Positions 37,960-42,487 of a DNA stretch of 42,487 bases are shown in pieces (the stretch's first letter is position 1; each line of letters opens with the position of its first letter). The notes under the pieces were generated by a model that was not told the origin of the DNA, did no database searches, and saw nothing but the letters and a program-made list of their open reading frames with translations. Made by a program: the position numbers and the translations under genes. The stretch covers positions 1-42,487 of the forward strand of contig JBDTWB010000009.1 of the NCBI GenBank assembly GCA_040006895.1, given 5' to 3'. Origin of the DNA: CAIWHR01 sp040006895 (lineage in GTDB: Bacteria; Pseudomonadota; Gammaproteobacteria; Burkholderiales; Casimicrobiaceae).

Positions 37960-38112
37960 GTTGGATCGTAGTCGAACCACCATGCGCCTGCTCCATGACG
38001 CCTCGCGGGTGCTGCCTCCCACCCTGGCGGTGGACGTGACCGACCGATGGGGTCGCGACCGCCGAAGCTCCTCGCGAAACGCGTCGAGCCGGGACCCGAT
38101 GGGTGCGCGAGC

Positions 38113-38118
38113 TAAAAT
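38113..38118 (+). promoter_or_regulatory. Possible -10 (TAAAAT) of ppsA
   Basis: TAAAAT 56 bases before the ppsA ATG, downstream of the HTH terminator. No -35 match at usual spacing, which would fit an activator-dependent promoter, but this is a guess. Confidence 0.4.
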
Positions 38119-38174
38119 CCACGAACGCCACCACAGTGCCAGGCAGGCGTCGTGCACCAACCCCAGGGAGCGGC

Positions 38175-40556
38175 ATGAAAGCAGAAGCGCGCGTCATTTC
38201 CTTTGATCAGCTGCGGATGACCGACGTCGAGCAGGTTGGCGGCAAGAATGCGTCGCTCGGCGAGATGATCAGCGGTCTCGCCCACGCGGGTATCCGGGTC
38301 CCCGGCGGCTTTGCCACCACGGCGTTCGCGTTCCGCGAGTTCGTGACCCATGCCGCCCTGGAAGGGCGAATCGCGAAGCGTCTGGAGGGGTTGGACGTGG
38401 ACGATGTTGCTGCGCTCACATCGGCGGGCAAGGACATCCGTGGCTGGATCGTGGGCGCGGAGTTGCCCGGGCCGCTGGCGAGCGCGATTCAAGACGGTTA
38501 CGAGGCCTTGAGCAGAGATGCGCCGGATGCCACCTGGGCCGTGCGCTCGTCCGCCACGGCCGAAGATCTGCCCGAAGCCTCCTTCGCCGGACAGCAAGAA
38601 ACATTTCTAAATATCAGTGGCCTGGGAAACATTCTTGATGCTGTGAAGGAGGTTTTTGCGTCGCTCTACAACGATCGTGCCATCGCCTACCGGGTGCATC
38701 AAGGTTTTACCCACGCCGATGTGGCGCTTTCGGCGGGCGTGCAGCGGATGGTACGGAGCGACCAGGGATCGGCCGGGGTCATGTTCACCCTCGACACCGA
38801 ATCCGGGTTCGACCAGGTCGTCTTCATCACCGCGTCGTACGGATTGGGTGAAACCGTCGTCCAGGGTGCGGTGAACCCTGATGAGTTCTACGTGTACAAG
38901 CCGAATCTGGCCGCGGGACGTCCGGCTATCCTCGCCAAGAGCGTCGGGACCAAGGCGATCAAGATGGTGTTCGGGTCCGAGGCACGGGCCGGGCGCTCGA
39001 CCGTGACCACCGAAGTCCCCGAGGAAGCCCGTGACCGGTTCTCGATCGACGATGGCGAAATCGAGGAACTGGCGCGCTATGCCGTCACCATCGAGCAGCA
39101 TTACCAGCGGCCCATGGATATCGAATGGGGCAAGGACGGTGTCGACGGGAAGCTCTACATTCTGCAGGCCCGCCCCGAGACCGTGCGGTCGCGGGAAAGT
39201 GGCAAAATCCTGCGCCGTTATCGCTTGAGCGCAACGTCGGACGTGCTCGCCACCGGCCGGGCGATCGGCCAGAAGATCGGCCAGGGCAAGGTTCGGCTGG
39301 TGCGCTCGGCCGCCGAGATGGACCGGGTGAAGGAAGGCGACGTATTGGTCGCCGACATGACCGACCCCGATTGGGAGCCCGTCATGAAGCGCGCGGCCGC
39401 GATCGTCACCAATCGTGGCGGCCGCACCTGCCATGCTGCAATCATCGCTCGCGAGCTCGGCATCCCGGCCGTGGTGGGTTGTGGCGATGCCACCCAGAGC
39501 CTGGCCGATGGCGCTTCTGTCACCGTTTCGTGCGCCGAAGGCGATACCGGCCACGTGTATGCCGGCATGCTCGATATTCACGTGGACGAGGTCGCGCTCG
39601 ACCGGATGCCGCCGGTGGGCACCAAGATCATGATGAACGTGGGCAATCCGTCGCTGGCGTTCGACTTCCGGCGCCTGCCGAACGAGGGCGTCGGGCTCGC
39701 CCGGCTGGAATTCATCATCGCCAAGAACGTCGGCATCCACCCCAAGGCTCTGATCGAATACGACCGCATGTCGCGCGACCTCGCCCGGGACATCGGCCGC
39801 CGGATCGCCGGTTACGACAGTCCGACCGAGTTCTACGTCACCAAGGTCGCCGAGGGCGTAGCCACCATCGCCGCAGCCTTCCATCCCAAGAAGGTCATCG
39901 TCCGGCTCTCGGACTTCAAGTCCAATGAATACTCGAACCTGCTGGGCGGCGCCGAGTTCGAGCCCCACGAGGAAAACCCGATGCTGGGGTTCCGCGGCGC
40001 GTCGCGATATATTGCGCCCGAGTTCCACGACTGCTTCGCGTTGGAATGCCAAGCCATCAAGCGCGTACGGGATGACATGGGTTTTACCAACGTCGAGCTC
40101 ATGGTGCCATTCGTCCGCACCCTGCGCGAAGCCGAGGCGGTGGTGCGGCTGCTCGAGGTGCAGGGCCTCAAGCGTGGCAAGAACGGTTTGCGGCTAATCA
40201 TGATGTGCGAGATTCCGTCGAACGCGATCCTGGCCGACCGTTTCCTGGAGCACTTCGACGGCTTCTCGATCGGTTCCAACGACATGACCCAGCTCACCCT
40301 CGCGGTGGACCGGGATTCCGGAGGGCCGATCGCGGCGACTTTCGACGAACGCGACGAGGCGGTGAAGCAGATGCTGTCGATGGCTATCGCCGCCTGTCGC
40401 CGGGCCGGCAAATACGCCGGCATCTGCGGCCAGGGACCTTCGGACCATCCCGATCTCGCCCAATGGCTGCTCGCCGAAGGCATCGAGAGCATGTCACTCA
40501 ATCCGGACACGGTGGTTGCGACCTGGTTGCTCCTGGCGGGCAAGCGTCCGATCTAG
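38175..40556 (+). CDS. ppsA: Phosphoenolpyruvate synthase
   Basis: 793 aa from ATG 38175 with AGGGAG upstream; an in-frame earlier start is not conserved. The enzyme makes PEP from pyruvate and ATP (giving AMP and phosphate) for gluconeogenesis. The N-terminal ATP-binding domain has GGKNASLGEMIS and AVRSSATAEDLPEASFAGQQETFLN. The swivelling phosphohistidine domain has TNRGGRTCHAAIIARELGIP with H420; the preceding threonine is the site PpsR is known to modify. The C-terminal TIM-barrel PEP-binding domain has GFRGASRYI, MVPFVRTLREAE and GSNDMTQLTLAVDRDSG. Length equals E. coli PpsA (792). Its regulator PpsR is encoded at 33823-34659. Confidence 0.97.
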   Translation: MKAEARVISFDQLRMTDVEQVGGKNASLGEMISGLAHAGIRVPGGFATTAFAFREFVTHAALEGRIAKRLEGLDVDDVAALTSAGKDIRGWIVGAELPGPLASAIQDGYEALSRDAPDATWAVRSSATAEDLPEASFAGQQETFLNISGLGNILDAVKEVFASLYNDRAIAYRVHQGFTHADVALSAGVQRMVRSDQGSAGVMFTLDTESGFDQVVFITASYGLGETVVQGAVNPDEFYVYKPNLAAGRPAILAKSVGTKAIKMVFGSEARAGRSTVTTEVPEEARDRFSIDDGEIEELARYAVTIEQHYQRPMDIEWGKDGVDGKLYILQARPETVRSRESGKILRRYRLSATSDVLATGRAIGQKIGQGKVRLVRSAAEMDRVKEGDVLVADMTDPDWEPVMKRAAAIVTNRGGRTCHAAIIARELGIPAVVGCGDATQSLADGASVTVSCAEGDTGHVYAGMLDIHVDEVALDRMPPVGTKIMMNVGNPSLAFDFRRLPNEGVGLARLEFIIAKNVGIHPKALIEYDRMSRDLARDIGRRIAGYDSPTEFYVTKVAEGVATIAAAFHPKKVIVRLSDFKSNEYSNLLGGAEFEPHEENPMLGFRGASRYIAPEFHDCFALECQAIKRVRDDMGFTNVELMVPFVRTLREAEAVVRLLEVQGLKRGKNGLRLIMMCEIPSNAILADRFLEHFDGFSIGSNDMTQLTLAVDRDSGGPIAATFDERDEAVKQMLSMAIAACRRAGKYAGICGQGPSDHPDLAQWLLAEGIESMSLNPDTVVATWLLLAGKRPI

Positions 40557-40758
40557 GCCAGGGAACGTGCCATCCGCAGCGCGCATCGGCGGGGTCTGGG
40601 CGCGAGCGGGCCGGGGCTTGGCGATGGAAGTGCCCTGCGGCCAAATTCGGCGGTCGATGGGAGACCGACGGTGCCGCCACGTCCGGCGCGCGAGCCGGGA
40701 AGCGGCATCGGCCATGCGATCGATGGCGCAACATTGGGGTCGCAGGCACGATAGTGCG

Positions 40759-41232
40759 ATGAAAAGCGTTCCCCCGGTTCGCATCGAGCTACGGCACTCG
40801 ACGTGCTGCACATGCATGGTCGGGATCTTGACGATCGCGACGATTGCGGTGGTCATGAGCTGGCCCGGCGAAACCTGGCTGCGCGTGGCAGTGGCCGCGG
40901 GATGTGCCTTTACGGCCGTGCGCGAATCGCGCGCGATGCGGCGTGTCGATAGTACGGTTTTGCAGGTAGGCGTCGACCGGCGGATACGAGTCACCGATGC
41001 GCAGGGTCGCACCACGGACGGCATGATCCTCGACGCCAGCTACGTGAGCACCATTTTCACGGCCATCGTATGGCGCCCCGATGGCATCCAGCGTGCGTCG
41101 GTGCTCGCAATCTGGCCCGACTCGGTGGGACGCGACGAGCATCGTCGGATGCGGATATGGTTGCGCCTTGGGCGCACACAGGCGCCTGCTTCGAAACTTA
41201 CCGCGCCGTCGAAACTGGGAGGAGGCTCGTAA
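40759..41232 (+). CDS. Small membrane protein, YgfX (CptA)-like
   Basis: 157 aa from ATG 40759. Two hydrophobic segments near the N-terminus (about 13-29 and 34-48) are followed by a soluble part ending in LAIWPDSVGRDEHRRMRIWLRLG. That ending resembles the PDSL-x-FRxLRVWLR signature of YgfX-type proteins, reported in E. coli as an inner-membrane toxin that affects FtsZ and MreB. The usual partner gene sdhE is not nearby. The match is by eye and modest; a generic hypothetical membrane protein is the safe name. Its last 35 bases overlap the convergent dehydrogenase gene. Confidence 0.6.
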   Translation: MKSVPPVRIELRHSTCCTCMVGILTIATIAVVMSWPGETWLRVAVAAGCAFTAVRESRAMRRVDSTVLQVGVDRRIRVTDAQGRTTDGMILDASYVSTIFTAIVWRPDGIQRASVLAIWPDSVGRDEHRRMRIWLRLGRTQAPASKLTAPSKLGGGS

Positions 41233-42007
41233 GTGCGGGACTTCCCGTCAGCCACGCGGATGCATCGATGCACTTGCCGCTCTCGGACTTGACTTGTCCG
41301 GCGATGAGGTGGAGGTAGAGCGAAACCAATCGAGCAGGCCGTGGCAAGGATGCCTTGTCCTCGCCTGGATGGGAGAGGGTTCGTAATGGCGAATGCATGG
41401 GACCGGGCACCACCGCATTCACGCGCAGCTCGTGTCGATTTTCCCATTCGTCTGCGAGTGTCGCAGCCAATGCGTAGAGTCCGGCTTTCGCAGCGCCGTA
41501 AGCGCCCCAGTAGGCCCGGGGTGCGGACGCTCGCGTGTCCAGGGTGAACACCACGCTGGCGTCGTGCGCGCGCGCCAGCAATGGCAGCAACGCACGCGTC
41601 AGACCCATCGGCGCCGCAACATTCACACGCAGCACGTCGAGCCACCGGTCGAACGCCTGATGCTCGATCGGGCCCAGCGAGCCGAGCGTTGCTGCGGTGT
41701 GGACTACCGCGTCCAAGCGCCCCAATTGCCTCTCGATCGCAAGTGCCGCGGCGTGGAACTCGGGCGAACCGGCCTGGCGGAGGTCGAGCGGCAGGATCGT
41801 TGGCTCCGGATATCCGGCCGCCACGATGGAATCGTAGAGTGTCTCGAGCTTAGGCACGATTCTGCCGTGCAACACAACGGTCGCGCCGGCCGCGGCGCTC
41901 GCGCGCGCCACTGCCTCGCCGAGACCGCCCGTGGCGCCGGTGACGATCACGACGCGGTCATGTAGGTCGACCAGTACTTCCTTCTGTTGAGGATCGGGGA
42001 GTGGCAT
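41198..42007 (-). CDS. Short-chain dehydrogenase/reductase (SDR)
   Basis: 269 aa from the ATG at 42007; a GTG at 42055 would add 16 unconserved residues. It is a Rossmann-fold oxidoreductase: GATGGLGEA cofactor site (TGxxxGxG), LDLRQAG, the HTAATLGSLGPIE region replacing NNAG, and the active-site YGAAK with Tyr and Lys, preceded by the SVVFTLD strand. VNAVVPGPMHSP is the usual cofactor-loop block. The serine normally two strands before Tyr seems to be Thr or Asp in FTLDTRAS, which may reduce or change activity. It is closest in style to YciK-type SDRs. The substrate is unknown. Confidence 0.85.
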   Translation of the reverse strand: MPLPDPQQKEVLVDLHDRVVIVTGATGGLGEAVARASAAAGATVVLHGRIVPKLETLYDSIVAAGYPEPTILPLDLRQAGSPEFHAAALAIERQLGRLDAVVHTAATLGSLGPIEHQAFDRWLDVLRVNVAAPMGLTRALLPLLARAHDASVVFTLDTRASAPRAYWGAYGAAKAGLYALAATLADEWENRHELRVNAVVPGPMHSPLRTLSHPGEDKASLPRPARLVSLYLHLIAGQVKSESGKCIDASAWLTGSPALTSLLPVSTAR

Positions 42008-42227
42008 GTCGGAAGGGTGAGCGCCTGCGCTTGACGCCGCCTGCGCTTGCCGCACCCCGTTCCCGCATCATAGCCGACGCGCCGGGGCATTGCGTGCGTC
42101 GGTGCGCGTAGCAGCCGGCTGGCCGGCCATCCCCGTGGTCCAACCCTCATGGGGTCGCGACGCTGGACCACCATGACACGGACGTAATCCGTGTCAGCGA
42201 GACTTGGAAGCGGGGAAGAACAAGCGC

Positions 42228-42487
42228 TCAGTACTCGGCGTTGATTGCACCCGTCGCCACTGCTTTCGCGATGGCTTCGTGGCGGTTCAGGACGTCGAGC
42301 TTGCTGAGGATATTGCTGAAATGAAAGTTGGCTGTACGCTCGGTGATGCCGAGCTTCAGGCCGATGTCGGAACTCGTGAGTCCCTTCGCGGCCATCGTAA
42401 GGCACTGTCGTTCGCGAGGGGACAATGGCAAGCCGCGATGGATGGGAGGTACGCCCTTGTGCACGAAGTTCGTCATGAAAATATCGT
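42228..42487 (-). CDS. LuxR-family transcriptional regulator, C-terminal part (cut by window edge)
   Basis: The frame stays open to the window end with no stop upstream of an ATG at 42476, so the gene very likely continues. The visible 86 or so codons form a LuxR-type DNA-binding domain: PLSPRERQCLTMAAKGLTSSDIGLKLGITERTANFHFSNILSKLDVLNRHEAIAKA in consecutive blocks, ending in EY. The preceding HKGVPPIHRG and the FHFSNI variant of the recognition helix are seen in autoinducer-binding LuxR proteins, so a quorum-sensing regulator or LuxR solo is likely. No luxI is in the window. Confidence 0.85.
   Translation of the reverse strand, partial: DIFMTNFVHKGVPPIHRGLPLSPRERQCLTMAAKGLTSSDIGLKLGITERTANFHFSNILSKLDVLNRHEAIAKAVATGAINAEY

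Overview
The window is GC-rich and almost fully coding, and it reads as a betaproteobacterial chromosome. Two gene orders support this: smc-zipA-ligA, and pyrG-kdsA-eno-ftsB. The LigA, PpsA/PpsR, YbiT and small HTH proteins also look betaproteobacterial. kdsA shows a Gram-negative LPS-making cell. The genus cannot be fixed from sequence alone. No insertion sequence, prophage, CRISPR array or rRNA was seen. Most of the window is core genome, with some accessory pieces at the left edge, around 24.5-25.9 kb and at the right edge.

Layout. 0-1 kb: tRNA-Arg(CCT) and a frameshifted remnant of an EAL-domain c-di-GMP phosphodiesterase. 1.2-4.3 kb: an MBOAT acyltransferase overlapping an SGNH-like partner (probable envelope or exopolysaccharide O-acylation), then a convergent MarC-type membrane protein. 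4.4-6.4 kb: rlmB and an MFS transporter. 6.5-14.9 kb: a peptide-utilisation cluster of dppA, dppB, dppC, dppD, dppF, an M20 amidohydrolase and a DUF2817 (M14-like) peptidase, with a strong promoter before dppA and a perfect hairpin after it. 15.0-15.4 kb: a small lipoprotein. 15.7-23.6 kb: smc, zipA, ligA and galU. 23.6-24.5 kb: a type II haloacid dehalogenase and tRNA-Val(CAC), the latter with a clear promoter and terminator.

24.5-25.2 kb is a long gene-free stretch holding a perfect 21-bp palindrome. It is followed by a proteasome-like Anbu peptidase without its usual partner genes. 25.98-32.7 kb: gltX, pyrG, kdsA, eno, ftsB and a SpoU/TrmH methyltransferase. 32.7-35.6 kb, minus strand: a secreted protein of unknown function, the PEP synthase regulator PpsR, and a PHP-domain phosphatase. 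35.8-40.6 kb: the ABC-F protein YbiT, a small HTH regulator with its own terminator, and ppsA. 40.8-42.5 kb: a YgfX-like membrane protein, a short-chain dehydrogenase overlapping it tail to tail, and the C-terminal part of a LuxR-type regulator cut by the window edge.

Functional links: the Dpp transporter and two cytoplasmic hydrolases form a peptide import and breakdown route. PpsR and PpsA are regulator and target within 4 kb of each other. The pyrG-kdsA-eno-ftsB block mixes nucleotide, LPS, glycolytic and division functions, as it does in related bacteria. I did not find a convincing undescribed multi-gene system. The best leads are the orphan Anbu with its upstream palindrome, the MBOAT/SGNH pair, the dpp-hydrolase cluster, and the conserved HTH gene in front of ppsA.
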